From assembly GCA_000969725.1 (NCBI GenBank), contig JXSR01S007872.1: DNA of 22,020 nucleotides. One strand, written 5' to 3'. The notes below the pieces were generated by a model that worked only from the letters and a program-made list of their open reading frames with translations, did no database searches and had not been told where the DNA came from. How positions within the stretch are numbered: the stretch's first letter is position 1; each line of letters starts with the position of its first letter. The translations under genes were made by a program, and so were the position numbers. Below are positions 1-9,429 of the stretch, piece after piece. This DNA is from Ophiothrix spiculata (taxonomy: Eukaryota; Echinodermata; Ophiuroidea; Amphilepidida; Ophiotrichidae).

Positions 1-79
1 GGTTAACAGTAGATACTTTGGCTAGTTTGTATTGGAAAAATGTACATCGTTGTTCACCATCGTATTTTGACATCTCCAT

Positions 80-260
80 GATCAGGCATAGTTTTTGGAA
101 TGCTTGATATTTTGCACCTGAGTTTATGAACACCGTTCTACTTTTTATCATTTGTTGTTGTTACTTACCATGCCAATCATATCTTGGCGAATGTTATTAC
201 CAACCATACAATACAAGTTAATTGTGCAATCAACTCCAACTTTCCAATCACACAGAGCTT
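80..260 (+). repeat. Dispersed repeat family R1, copy 1
   Basis: This stretch aligns by eye with three others in the window, at 1798-2010, 2639-2815 and 5471-5650. The shared core begins with GGAATG followed by a CTGATA-like block, then TTTATGAACA, a pyrimidine-rich CTACTT stretch, GTTACTTACCA, CAATCATA and a GGACGAAT-like block. Copy 1 is the most diverged (GGAATGCTTGATATTTTGCA at 97). No terminal inverted repeat or open frame is visible, so the class is unknown. It is followed at some distance by an R2 copy, as copy 4 is. Confidence 0.7.
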
Positions 261-309
261 ATCTGGATTGGCCATTTTCGTGTCACTAGCTGAAATTGTA
301 CCTGGTAAA

Positions 310-565
310 TGTGATGGCTCATCCCGAAAGGGGGGACTTTTAAGATGATATCGATTTTGATTTTATCATTTCATATATTGCAGCATTTTCTAAACTTTAA
401 AATGACACATTACTTGTTGAAATTGATCAAGCTCGATCAAATTTTACAACAGAAAATATGCAGGAAATTCGTATTATTTTCTGTATTTTTTTGCTGCCTA
501 ATTTCACCTGTTTCTTTGAAAAGTGTTCCGTCGCAAAGTCCCCCTTTTCGGAGTGAGTCATCACA
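310..565. mobile_element. MITE-like element with 31-bp terminal inverted repeats
   Basis: The left end (310-340) and the reverse complement of the right end (535-565) match at 27 of 31 positions. Both begin TGTGATG and both end GGGGGACTTT. The 256-bp size, long inverted ends and lack of a transposase are typical of a non-autonomous DNA transposon. I see no convincing target-site duplication: AAA precedes the left end and AA follows the right end. The right end is followed at once by AATGTGAT, so the junction itself forms a small palindrome. The frame across 345-572 is inside the element and reads through its right inverted repeat, so I do not treat it as a gene. Confidence 0.8.
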
Positions 566-582
566 AATGTGATCTACTCTTT

Positions 583-815
583 TTGACAATAATATAACAA
601 TACTTGACAGAGAAGTAATATATGGCTAATATGACACACGTCATGTTAGTTTAGAGTCTTACTAAAAATAAAAAGAGAGCATAAATGGTCGTGACTTTTG
701 TTTATCACACATGATGTTTGTTGAAAGGATATAAAATTATAACAAATGCAATGTGAATTGATAGTGAGCGTTGACCAGACAGAACAAAATACAAAAATGC
801 ATAGAAAACTATACG
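583..815 (+). repeat. Dispersed repeat family R2, copy 1 (partial, diverged)
   Basis: It aligns with about 6350-6580 and with the right part of 21490-21921. Shared landmarks in order are a CACGTCAT block, a GTTTAG block, GCATAAA, TTTTTGTTTATC, ATGAT/AATGTCT, TTGAAAGGATA and a GACAGAA block near the end. This copy lacks the left half that the other two copies have. No coding frame is conserved between copies. Confidence 0.65.
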
Positions 816-927
816 GCAACAGTAATGTCGCTGAAAAAAAAGCTGCCAACTATCAGAAGACTAAAGCGAATGAAAGCCAACTTAATATTGTTTCCGAAGG
901 CAAGCACTAAACTAATTGTAATATATC

Positions 928-1135
928 ATCCCAAAACGAGAGACTTTGCAGATGATATAAATTTTGATCTTATCATTTCATCTGATATAGCTTTTTCTAA
1001 GCTTTAAAATTACACCTTACTTGTTGAAATTGATCAAAGTAATCAAATTTTTCAACAGAAAAACTGCTTGAAATTCTTAATATTTTCTTTATTTTTTGTT
1101 GCCAATTTTCGCTGTGAGTAATCACGATTGTATTA
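928..1135. mobile_element. Decayed relative of the 310-565 MITE
   Basis: The inside of this stretch aligns with the 310-565 element. Shared blocks are GATTTTGAT/TTTTGATCTTATCATTTCAT, TTTTCTAA, CTTTAAAAT, TTACTTGTTGAAATTGATCA and ATTTTCT. The left end keeps a mutated inverted repeat (ATCATCCCAAAACGAGAGAC). The right side has lost about 40 bp including most of the inverted repeat, leaving only GAGTAATCAC. It lies in direct orientation about 610 bp from the better copy. It looks like an older insertion of the same family rather than a tandem duplication, because the sequence between the two is R2. Confidence 0.6.
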
Positions 1136-1797
1136 TTTAGCTTATGTTTATGGTTTAAGCAGTGATAAAGCGTTTTGTTAGTTCGTCTCGTTGGCACTGA
1201 AGCACATACCTCAAAACTTACACATAAATAAAGACGAAATGTATTCATAATTGAAGAGTGTTGTTCCAAAGTTGAATTTGTTATCAAAGCTCAGTGCAGA
1301 TGACCACAATTTACGTCATATTGTTCAAAGATTCATACAAGTTGTTCAAAGATTCATACAAGTACTACAATGCACACACACAATAAGATATTTATTTAGA
1401 AACATGCTTTATCATTAATACTTTAGAAAAATCTGTTTCATTACTATTCTTTAATGATCCTTCAGCATAGTCGCCCGACCCCTGCAATATGTGGCAAAAT
1501 GGGCATGTGTTTACATTTTATAAACCTAGTTTATTATATCAATATTCTGGAATGACTATATTATTTCCAATTTGAAACCAAAGTTTTAATTCTTATGACA
1601 AGATTTCCTCTCAAACTTGCTGAAAATAGATATCCTTCTTCTATCCATATTTATTGCTATCTTTCTTTTATTTCTCACCAAGGATAAGCTCACATCCTTG
1701 TCAACAAGATGATTAAAAATGGAAAGTATAAAACACTTTAAAATTGTAACTTTCTTTTTCATGTTGTTTCGCCATCTAAATGACTACACAAATAACT
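1136..1797. other. No gene recognised; AT-rich spacer
   Basis: I see no supported gene here. The stretch holds a perfect 21-bp tandem duplication (1321-1362) and a small hairpin with CAAGGAT and ATCCTTG arms (1680-1701). The minus-strand frame across 997-1287 overlaps the decayed MITE and shows no recognisable domain. Confidence 0.6.
1321..1362 (+). repeat. Perfect 21-bp tandem duplication
   Basis: The 21-base unit starting TTGTTCAAAG occurs twice with no gap and no mismatch, at 1321-1341 and 1342-1362. The lack of any difference suggests a recent slippage or duplication event. I see no third copy nearby. Confidence 0.9.
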
Positions 1798-1835
1798 GGA
1801 ATGCCTGATACTTCACATCCGGTTTTATGAACTAC

Positions 1836-2638
1836 GTCCTACTTCTTGAAGCTTGTTATGGTTACTTACCAAGTCAATCATAACTGGACGAATATTATTC
1901 AAGTTCATATTTCAACTATGCGATACATTTTGTGCAATCAAATCCACCTTTGCAATTACGCTAAGATCATCGAGATCGTATGCTATTTTCCCACGTGACA
2001 TATCACAGTAATACTTACACTACCTGAAGTAGTTACATCACACATCGCTACAGTATCTATGACAGATTTAAGATATACTCATGCATTAAACAGCCATTTT
2101 TATTTATTTTATTTTGAATAAACCCTTTGTCCAAATTTTGTGACAGTTGCCAGCAGCGGTGAAATGTTAATATTCTATAGTTTATTGAATTCTATTCTAT
2201 GTATCCTATTCTATTCTATTCTATTCTATTCTACGGGATATAAAACATACTACCGTTTTACAGTAACACGACTCGCCACACCTTTCAAAAGCGCCAATTA
2301 AAGTATATACCAAAATATTAAATTAACATACGTATTATTTGTTAAAATTAAAGCAGCGTTTCAACAAATCCAATTGAATATCGGAATGCAAGTGACCCAA
2401 GTGAGTCTACTGGAATAGTTTTTAAGAAAACCGAAAAAAACTTAACACTATGTCTGATGTTTGGGTTATGCCAATTTGGCTCGCAGAGTAGGTAAATGAA
2501 TCTAATTGCCATATGAAACAGGATTTTTCTTAAGTACTTATGCTTGCAATGCTTTGCAGGGGGCCATTTTAGACATTTGACTTGGGCCAGTCTTGCATTC
2601 ATATTAGTTTTCATGTAAAAAGGGGGTTATATCCATAT
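1836..2638 (+). repeat. Tandem 0.8 kb duplication, unit 1
   Basis: Unit 1 matches unit 2 (2639-3434) nearly throughout. The unit opens in R1 sequence (GTCCTACTT, GAAG), and R1 sequence begins earlier, at 1798. It then runs through the ACGTGACATATCACAG block, GTTGCCAGCAGCGGTGAAAT, a (TTCTA)n tract, CAGTAACACGACTCGC, AATCCAATTGAATATCGGAA and ends near AAAAAGGGGGTTA. Unit 1 has about 45 bp after 2009 and about 20 bp near 2110 that unit 2 lacks. Minus-strand frames at 2348-2614 and 3156-3359 are the same stretch in both units and differ by small indels, which argues against selection on a protein. Confidence 0.85.
2206..2232 (+). repeat. (TTCTA)n microsatellite, short allele in unit 1
   Basis: About five uninterrupted pentamers, preceded by an interrupted stretch (TCTATTCTAT at 2191). 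It sits at the same place in the 0.8 kb unit as the longer tract at 2971-3030. Confidence 0.9.
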
Positions 2639-3434
2639 GTCCTACTTTTTGAAGTTTGTTATGGTTACTTTCCAAGTCAATCATAACTGGACGAATATTA
2701 TTCAAGTTCATATTTCAACTATGCGATACATTTTGTGCAATCAAATCAACCTTTGCAATTACGCTAAGATCATCGGGAATGTATGCTATTTTCCCACGTG
2801 ACATATCACAGTATCTATGACAGATTTAAGATAATAAGCTATAATACTCAAGCATTAAACGGCCATTTTTATTTGTCCAAATTTTGTGCCAGTTGCCAGC
2901 AGCGGTGAAATGTTAATATTCTATAGTTTATTGAATTCTTTTCGTATCTTGTTCTTCTATCCTGTTTTATTCTATTCTATTCTATTCTATTCTATTCTAT
3001 TCTATTCTATTCTATTCTATTCTATTCTATACAGGATATAAAACATACTATTACAGTAACACGACTCGCAACACATTTCAAAAGCGCCAATTAAAGTATA
3101 CCAAAATATTATATTAACGTACGTACGCTTTATCTGTTCAAATTAAAGCAGCGTTTTAACAAATCCAATTGAATATCGGAATGCAAAGGTGACCCAAGAG
3201 AGTCGTGGAATAGTTTTTTAAGGAAAACAAAAACTTAACAGTATGTCTGATGTTTGAGTTATGCCAATTTGGCTCGCAAAGTAGGTTAATGAATCCAATT
3301 GCCATATGAAACATGATTTTTCTGTAGCATTTGTGCTTGCAATGCTTTGCAGCGGTCATTTTAGACAGTCGACTTGGGTCAGTAATGCTTCATATTAGCC
3401 TAACATTTTATGTAAAAAGGGGGTTAGATCCATC
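2639..3434 (+). repeat. Tandem 0.8 kb duplication, unit 2 (includes R1 copy 3)
   Basis: This is the second, directly repeated unit, with a period of about 803 bp. It begins at GTCCTACTTTTTGAAG and ends near GGGGGTTAGATCCAT, matching GGGGGTTATATCCAT at the end of unit 1. Its first 180 bp are R1 copy 3. A short remnant of the same unit end (GACTCGGGTCAGTCATGCAT at 3906) follows further right, so the repeat may once have had more units. No conserved protein frame is seen. Confidence 0.85.
2971..3030 (+). repeat. (TCTAT)n microsatellite, 12 units
   Basis: Twelve perfect TCTAT pentamers, preceded by imperfect ones from about 2957. The homologous tract in unit 1 has about five, so this tract has grown or the other has shrunk since the 0.8 kb duplication. 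Confidence 0.95.
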
Positions 3435-4254
3435 TGGATCAATTTTGTTGTGCAGTAATGCATCTGTGCTTATGCTCTGCTTGTCTGAGCCTAATTGCAT
3501 TGAAACAATCAGTGGCAAAAACAGTTTTTTCACATAATTATTTGCTGCGAAACTTTTCCTTACATAGGTTTTTCGGCTGCCATTTTGAAATGACACTACC
3601 GATTTCCATTTTTTCATGTTTTCTAAGCAATATAGGCAGAACCTGCAACTAACACCAGCTATCTTCTAATTTCTAGAGGGAATTTGGTCAGAAACATGGT
3701 TTTGACTACTTATGATATATTCAATAAAAAAACAACATGTGTGCAAGACTGACACCCAAGTCCGTGGATTTTGACAACTTTTGAACACATAATAGATTTT
3801 TGGGGGACACTTGCGGTGCGGATTCATTTGAGTCCTGCACGCACGAGGTAGCCCAAGTTATAAGAAAGTCTCTCTACTATGTATAACTCTATTTTTAAAA
3901 AAATGGACTCGGGTCAGTCATGCATTCTGATATTCAATTGCACAAAAAAGTATTGCACGATTATGAACAGTATTTTAAGTGAGTTTCATGATTTTTAAAT
4001 CAATAATACGTGATAAAATGACGCAAAAATAACAGGTTAATAATCTATATCTACTAATATTTCATGCTTGATTATTGTTCACAGACTAAACAATTATTAC
4101 TCAGACAAAAATAAATCAGGAATTCTATTTATTATAAGGCTTAAAAAGTACAAGTGATTTTATCCATCATATCGTACCTCAAATACATTTTAGAAACTAT
4201 ATTAAGTTGTTTCAACCCTTTGAAATTTTGTATATTTTGTTATAATTTGAGGGG
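3435..4254. other. No gene recognised
   Basis: Overlapping short frames occur on both strands at 3331-3652 but none has a recognisable domain, and most begin inside the repeat unit. The only relation I see is a short remnant (about 3904-3932) of the right end of the 0.8 kb unit. The rest is unassigned AT-rich sequence. Confidence 0.55.
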
Positions 4255-5430
4255 TGCTCTGGCAAAATGAGAGGAAAGTCGCAAATGTCTAAATTGAGTT
4301 TATGACATATTTTGATGCTCTATAATCTCAGCTTTTGAATGACATAAATACACGGTTGCTCATATAGTTGGAATAAATATATTTTTTACCATCTTTTATG
4401 CAAAGGTCAATTTATGATGAACATATCTGAAAACCTATGTTGCTTTTGGTCAAATTTGATAGTTAATCTTGTTGAGTGTGAAATGGAACTCCGAATGTGA
4501 TCAATTTTCTCATGTACTGGTAAGGGGGCAACAACAAATATGGGTCAAAAAGGAAGTAAAGAACAAAATGATCCTTGAACACCCCTCAATTTACAAAATT
4601 AGGGTTGTGGTGAACGTGGAGTGGTTCCCGGCGGTATAAGACATCTTAAAAGGTTTTGAAGGTGTCATATACCGCCAGGGACCTTTCGATGTTCACCATA
4701 ACCCTATTTTTGTAAATTGAGGGTCGTTGGTGGATATTTTTGTGCTTTGCTTCCAAGCATTCCCTTGGCGCAGTCAAGCGTTACCTAGACATTCAATCAC
4801 CTGTTTATCACTCTACTACAGATAAACATTCAATATGACCACTCAATTTGAGTAAAGAAGTGACGGGGTCAAGGGTCGGGTCAAATGAAATTAGGCCTAA
4901 AAATCTGTGTTTTTTTTACTTATTTTTGTTGTTGCCCCCTTACCAGCAGATGAGAAAATTGATCACATTCGGAGTTCCAAGATTACCTATCAACTCTGAT
5001 CAAAAGCAACATAAATTTCCAGATATGTTCATCATAAATTGACCTTTACATAACAGAGTGGTTAAAATAATTTTATTCCAACTATATGAGGAACCGTGTA
5101 TATGTCACACTTTCTTTCTCCATTCTTCATTAACAGATCAAAATCCAAAGAAGTTCAATGAATATGTTGTAATATAAATTAGCTGCAAATCGATTTCAAA
5201 GATACTGATTACAACAGTGTATAAAAGCAAAATGCAATCGATTAACCCTAAACAATTATAATTGCACTTCCCGGCAAAGTTCACCTTCAAAACTTTAGAT
5301 TATAATGGTAAACACTTATGAAGGCATGTTATGTCAAAAAACGAAATTTGATTTATTCGCCTTGTTTTTACTTTAGGTGCCATGTATTCAAAATGTTGAT
5401 TTGTGACTTTCCTCTCATTTTGCCAGAGCA
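4255..5430. mobile_element. 1.2 kb long inverted-repeat (foldback-type) element
   Basis: The outer ends are inverted copies: TGCTCTGGCAAAATGAGAGG at 4255 returns as its reverse complement ending at 5430, about 32 bp with one or two differences. A second, longer pair of arms lies inside: about 4340-4545 against 4921-5108. These share ATATAGTTGGAATAAA, AGGTCAATTTATGATGAACA, ACTCCGAATGTGATCAATTT and GGTAAGGGGGCAACAACAAA in inverted order. The right half has about 285 bp (5109-5395) where the left has about 50, so one side gained or lost sequence. No transposase is visible. Foldback or large MITE are both possible. Confidence 0.75.
4583..4723. mobile_element. 141-bp near-palindromic hairpin element, nested
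   Basis: The two halves are inverted copies. CCCTCAATTTACAAAATTAG at the left returns as CTATTTTTGTAAATTGAGGG at the right. Inside, GGTGAAC faces GTTCACC, and GGCGGTATA faces TATACCGCC, with the turn near TTAAAAGGTTTT (about 4648-4660). It sits in the loop of the larger inverted-repeat element. The size and structure suit a hairpin MITE, and a transcript would form a long stem. I see no clear target-site duplication. Confidence 0.75.
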
Positions 5431-5470
5431 GCCCACATTTAGAATGTTTTGTCTTATCAGCATAGCCAAT

Positions 5471-5650
5471 GGAATGTCTGATATTTCACACCTGGATTTA
5501 TGAACACTGCCCTTCTTCTTATTGTTTGTATTGATACTTACCGTGCCAATCATACGTGGACGAATAATCCAGGTATACGATACATTGTGTGTAATCTAAA
5601 CCATATTTGAATCTACATAAAGATCATAGGGAATAAAGACTCACCAGGTG
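5471..5650 (+). repeat. Dispersed repeat family R1, copy 4
   Basis: It begins GGAATGTCTGATATTTCACA and continues through TTTATGAACACTG, GTGCCAATCATACGTGGACG, GATACATT and AAGATCATAGGGAAT. This is the same order as copies 2 and 3. It starts about 40 bp right of the long inverted-repeat element. As on the far left, an R2 copy lies further right. Confidence 0.7.
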
Positions 5651-6130
5651 TAGTTATCCTTTCACGTCAAATGTTCACGTAAATACCTGACACAATCAAC
5701 TATCACGTTGTGTAGACACTTTTGCAAGAGTTTGAGACCAGTTTGAGCAAAATCGGTCACGTTTGAAATTGTTGACTCCCATAGGGCCAAATCTGTGACC
5801 TCTCATATGACCTTTCAAATTTTTGGTTATAACTCCTTAACCATATTTCAGACATAAGTAAATGTATGCCTTTTCTGCTTCCTTGTAATGAGAGGAACAT
5901 GTTGGTGTAGTTTTGAACGAGATTTGATCAATTTCGAACTTGAATTGTACCCCTTCTTTTGGCAGTCATTTTGTATTTAAATTAACCAACTTTAACAAGC
6001 TCATATTTCACTATATTTTGAATATGTTGTTCGGGAGGTCATCAAAATTTAATTTCAACCAAAAGATCTTGTGTTGCAATTTTGTCCACGTACCCCCATG
6101 AATTTTCACAGATTGACTAGTCTATTACCA
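5651..6130. other. No gene recognised
   Basis: I see no supported gene or internal repeat. The text is less AT-biased in places (for example 5755-5830) and reads like an old repeat, but I have no second copy in the window to support that. Confidence 0.5.
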
Positions 6131-6582
6131 CAAAATGCAATTTGTGGCCACAATTACGGCTCGTTCACAGATGACAGTCACAAACAATTTTTGAACCCAG
6201 GTCTAATTACATTTTTAGTCAATCAAACTATTAAAGTATAATGACTCATTTGATAATGCTTTAATCTCGGTGGCGATAACAATTTTAAAGTATTCGTATA
6301 TTTAATATTTACCGTTTTGACAACTATAAACATATTTATTCTTACTGTTTTGGACAAGAGTAAATTCCTTGACTCCATCAGACTAATGTCATCCACGTCA
6401 TATGAGTTTAGATATTAATAAGGAAAAGCATAAAAGGTTGTTGTTTTTGTTTATCAAATATAATGTCTATTGAAAGGATAAAATATTCTTAAACATGTGT
6501 TAAAGGCAATGTAGACTGATAGTAAACATTGGCTGAGACAGAAGGAAACTAAAAAAAATAAACGATAAGAAACTCTAGGTCA
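6131..6582 (+). repeat. Dispersed repeat family R2, copy 2 (full)
   Basis: It aligns almost end to end with 21490-21921. The match starts at ACAAAATGCAATTTGTGGCC, runs through ACGGCTCGTTCACAGATGAC, GAACCCAGGTCTAATTACAT and GGTGGCGATAACA, and ends at the AATAAACGATAA block. The right half also matches 583-815. Only small indels separate the copies. No shared open frame supports coding. Confidence 0.85.
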
Positions 6583-6917
6583 TATCCGTAGGTACCTTAA
6601 CGTCGGCATATTACATACCATGTGACATTTAAACGTTACATGACTGCAATTCGTGTCAGAGGTTGAATTCCTTATTTTATCAGAAACATTAGCTAAGTTG
6701 TTATATAACCATGTCAATCAGGTTCCGACATTCAAAAAAGTTAAATAAAATTCAAGATGAAAATCAACTCTCCATTCATATTTTAGATAGTACACGAACT
6801 TTCAACACGCATTTAAAAGCCGTAAACAGATATGACTGCAACTTTGCAACTAATAATCAAAAGTAAGGTGTCTTTGAAAGCTATTAGTTTAAACTTAAAA
6901 ATGAGATCACTATTGAT
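6583..6917. other. No gene recognised; flank left of duplicated unit A
   Basis: This stretch is not shared with the sequence left of copy B, so it sets the left edge of the duplication. It contains CGTAGGTACCTTAA (about 6589), which is weakly echoed at 11972-11985 (GAAAGGTACCTTAA). That may reflect a remote shared repeat. Confidence 0.5.
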
Positions 6918-7278
6918 TTTGAGGTCTGGTGAAGATATTAATGTCCATTTGAAAGCATCATTACGATTTGCTAGCAGCTTTTAAATTCGTACCATTTGAT
7001 CCCTAACTCCCGCGGGTACTTACATTGACAAGGTATACGTTATATGCCTGTCTTTCGGGTGGGTTTTCACAGATTTGATTTAGAGACCGTGTGGTTTTCG
7101 TCTCATATGAAAGCACCCAATTGTCATAAATTTGCAAAAAAGCACCTATTTGAGTAATATTGGGTGCTTTTGCATCAAAATTGGTATATTGATGGGGGGT
7201 CGAAGCAAGAAATAGGTATAGAGACAGGCAGTTGTTCAAAGTCAGGCAGGCACATACCCGTACACATTTTTGAAGACG

Positions 7279-7293
7279 CCCCCCCCCCCCCCC
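7279..7293 (+). repeat. C15 homopolymer tract
   Basis: A run of 15 C. The matching place in copy B (about 13120-13128) reads GATCTCCCACGAGCC, so the tract arose in A or was lost in B. Homopolymer length in an assembly may be unreliable. It lies inside the minus-strand frame 7003-7395 and creates its run of glycines, which is one reason to doubt that frame. Confidence 0.85.
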
Positions 7294-8125
7294 GGGCCTT
7301 AGTCTTATTTGATATTTCCAGTTTTTAGCAGACTGAAATTGAAAATTTAAAAAAAAAAGGAGAAAAGCTTTGTCATGCAAGAACATCTTGAACATATATG
7401 TATATAGAAGTTAAAGACATTAACATTTATTTTTGAAAAGGTATGATCTTTATACACAATTGAGTGGGTCGTTCCCAACACCTGCATACTGTAATTACCC
7501 GCAAGGCATGTTGTACCATAACGTGACAGACTCCCCCGCACTATCAATATTTTTATGTATTATGTTTTAAGTCAGACTTTTTAATAAAATATTTTCAAAT
7601 ATATTTTATGCCTCTTTTCAAAGTTAAACTTTTAAGTTTATAGTTGATATACTGTATTTAAGTTATTGAAATTATGAATTAATTCTTTTTAGTAGACAAG
7701 CGTTCCAAAATTGTTTAATTATAAATATGCAAAGAGGATTAATTAATTCGACTATTTTTATATAACGTTTCCACACACCTTAATTAAGATGACATGCAAA
7801 CTACAAGTTTCAAATTAGTAAAAATCAAGCGTTTGTAACTGTAATAGTTTTTTACTACATGTAATAAATGTTCTGTAGTATTTAATTTAACAAAACAATA
7901 TTTTGTCTCATTTTACTTCAAACGCAATTGATTTGACATGATTTCATTAATATCATGATGTTTTACATTAAAACATAAGAATACTATCTCGAAATTCATT
8001 TTTTTTAGACATGGACAAATAATTGTAGTTTCATATTTCCCTACATTAACGTAAAAGCCAAAGTCCGTCTCATTTGCTAAAGCCCTAGGTTACCTAAGTC
8101 TTATCCTTTTACAAATGATTGTCTC

Positions 8126-8351
8126 TCAACTGAACCGAGATTGAATGTTGTTCTCGTCGGTATTCTTGAGGGCATGTTTTTGAATCACTACTTTAAATAC
8201 ATTTTCATCCACAAGTTTAAGTAGTTATACCCAGACCATATTCTGTACACGCCTCTTTTAAATCTAGCATCAGTTGGAGGTGACTCTCACAACAACAGGA
8301 CGCGTTCTGCATCTCACTTATTAAATCTCTGTCTACGGTTTTGGTTGCCAT
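8126..8351 (-). pseudogene. Conserved pair of short overlapping frames, copy A (unknown protein remnant)
   Basis: Reading the minus strand from an ATG at 8351-8349 (context CAAAATGGC) gives 44 codons ending at 8217. The product starts MATKTVDRDLISEMQNASCC and continues with a helix-like, charged stretch to TEYG. A second frame, shifted by one base and open from 8224 to 8126 (32 codons), contains LVDENVFKVVIQKHALKNTD. The two frames overlap by 8 bases. The same arrangement with the same lengths exists in copy B. I do not recognise the family. It may be a frameshifted gene remnant, an exon with a lost intron boundary, or chance. Four of seven differences from B in the first frame fall at third positions, but three of those change the residue, so there is no sign of purifying selection. 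Confidence 0.25.
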
Positions 8352-8914
8352 TTTGCGCTTGTTTTTCCAATGCATTGACGTCGATTAACAACAAAAGTGA
8401 ATCAAGGGCTAATCGATCAATTTTAATCTTTCAGGAGTTGTGTAAATATAAAGTAATGTGAAACAGGAGTAAGAATACACCATTGTTGAATCAAATATAC
8501 TACATTTAGTGTCATTGGTTTAGTGATCACGATGGACTTAATAGTTCTAATGGAGTACAATATTATACCAAGCGTTTCTATTTTAGTGAGATTTGGCTCT
8601 ATCAATGACATGAAAAGGTTGAAACTTGTCATTATATTTCATCAAATTGCTTTGAAACTTTACTCTACCTCGTAAGAAAATGAAGACTTCAGTTAATAAG
8701 TTCATTACTATAAGCCTAAATTTATATATCTGCTATATTGATTAATTTCGTATTTTAATCTCAGTATGTTTTTATTCGGATACTACGCAATCATTATCGT
8801 TAAAACTTCTTTCACTTGCTTGGAAATGCTTATGGGATTAATGAGTTAATTTTTTCTAAGTTTTATTCAGTTCCCGTTGTGTTTGCTCTGGGATGACTTG
8901 GATATTCTAATTAA

Positions 8915-9161
8915 TTTCTGTAAATGTTTTGGCATTGAAATTTTAAAAAAAATGTAGGAATATTTCCTTATTCTGTTCAAACTTACTACTTATCAACTTA
9001 CACATAATTTGATTCGTGCACTTGCTAGAAAATGCTTATGGAACTATGAGTTATTTTCTGTAAATTTTCTGGCATTGAATTTTAAAAAAAATGTAGGAAT
9101 ATTTCCTTATTCTGTTCAAACTTACTACTTATCAACTTACACATAATTTGATTCGTGCGAT
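8915..9161 (+). repeat. Imperfect tandem duplication, about 140-bp period, only in copy A
   Basis: TTTCTGTAAATG at 8915 and TTTCTGTAAATT at 9055 start two nearly equal stretches. Both contain GGAATATTTCCTTATTCTGT and CTTATCAACTTACACATAAT and end at TTTGATTCGTGC. Copy B has this sequence once (about 16783-16892), so the doubling happened in A after the long duplication, or was lost from B. Confidence 0.85.
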
Positions 9162-9294
9162 TAATAATTATGTGGTATCTAGAAATATGTGTCACATTAG
9201 CATAAATGCATTTGTGAAAAATGTCTAGCTAACATTTTATTCGTTGTTTTCCTCATGCAAAAACTAATTAATAAATATATATTTTTTTAAATGC

Positions 9295-9390
9295 AGTGAC
9301 TGACCGGTTAGAACACGGGAATTTCAATAAAGTGGTCTTGGTTAAAACACCGGTCGGACTATGGTTCCGAAGTCAGGTTAAGCTGTTGGT
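9295..9390 (+). repeat. tRNA-like (possible SINE) sequence, copy A
   Basis: GTGACTGACCGGTTAGAACA resembles a tRNA D-arm, and TATGGTTCCGAAGTC resembles a B box with an inserted base. The better-kept copy B has CTTCCAA in the position of an anticodon loop, as in tRNA-Gly(TCC). The likeness is by eye only and the arms no longer pair well. The sequence ends about 40 bp before a DNA transposon in both copies, so it predates the long duplication. Confidence 0.3.
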
Positions 9391-9429
9391 CCCTTAGTGC
9401 GAATACTCCTATTTTGAGCCCTGCATATA

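Noticed and set aside
345-572. 75-codon plus-strand frame
   Set aside because: It lies inside the MITE and reads through its right inverted repeat.
2206-3030. CRISPR-like array from the regular repeats
   Set aside because: The repeats are a continuous 5-bp microsatellite with no spacers.
7113-7180. AGCACC/GGGTGCT hairpin as a terminator or regulatory element
   Set aside because: The stem is short, has a long AT-rich loop, and nothing nearby is a gene that it could regulate.
7003-7395. 130-codon minus-strand frame
   Set aside because: It crosses the C15 tract, which produces its glycine run, and the same stretch in copy B (13020-13265) has a different frame with indels. It has no known domain.
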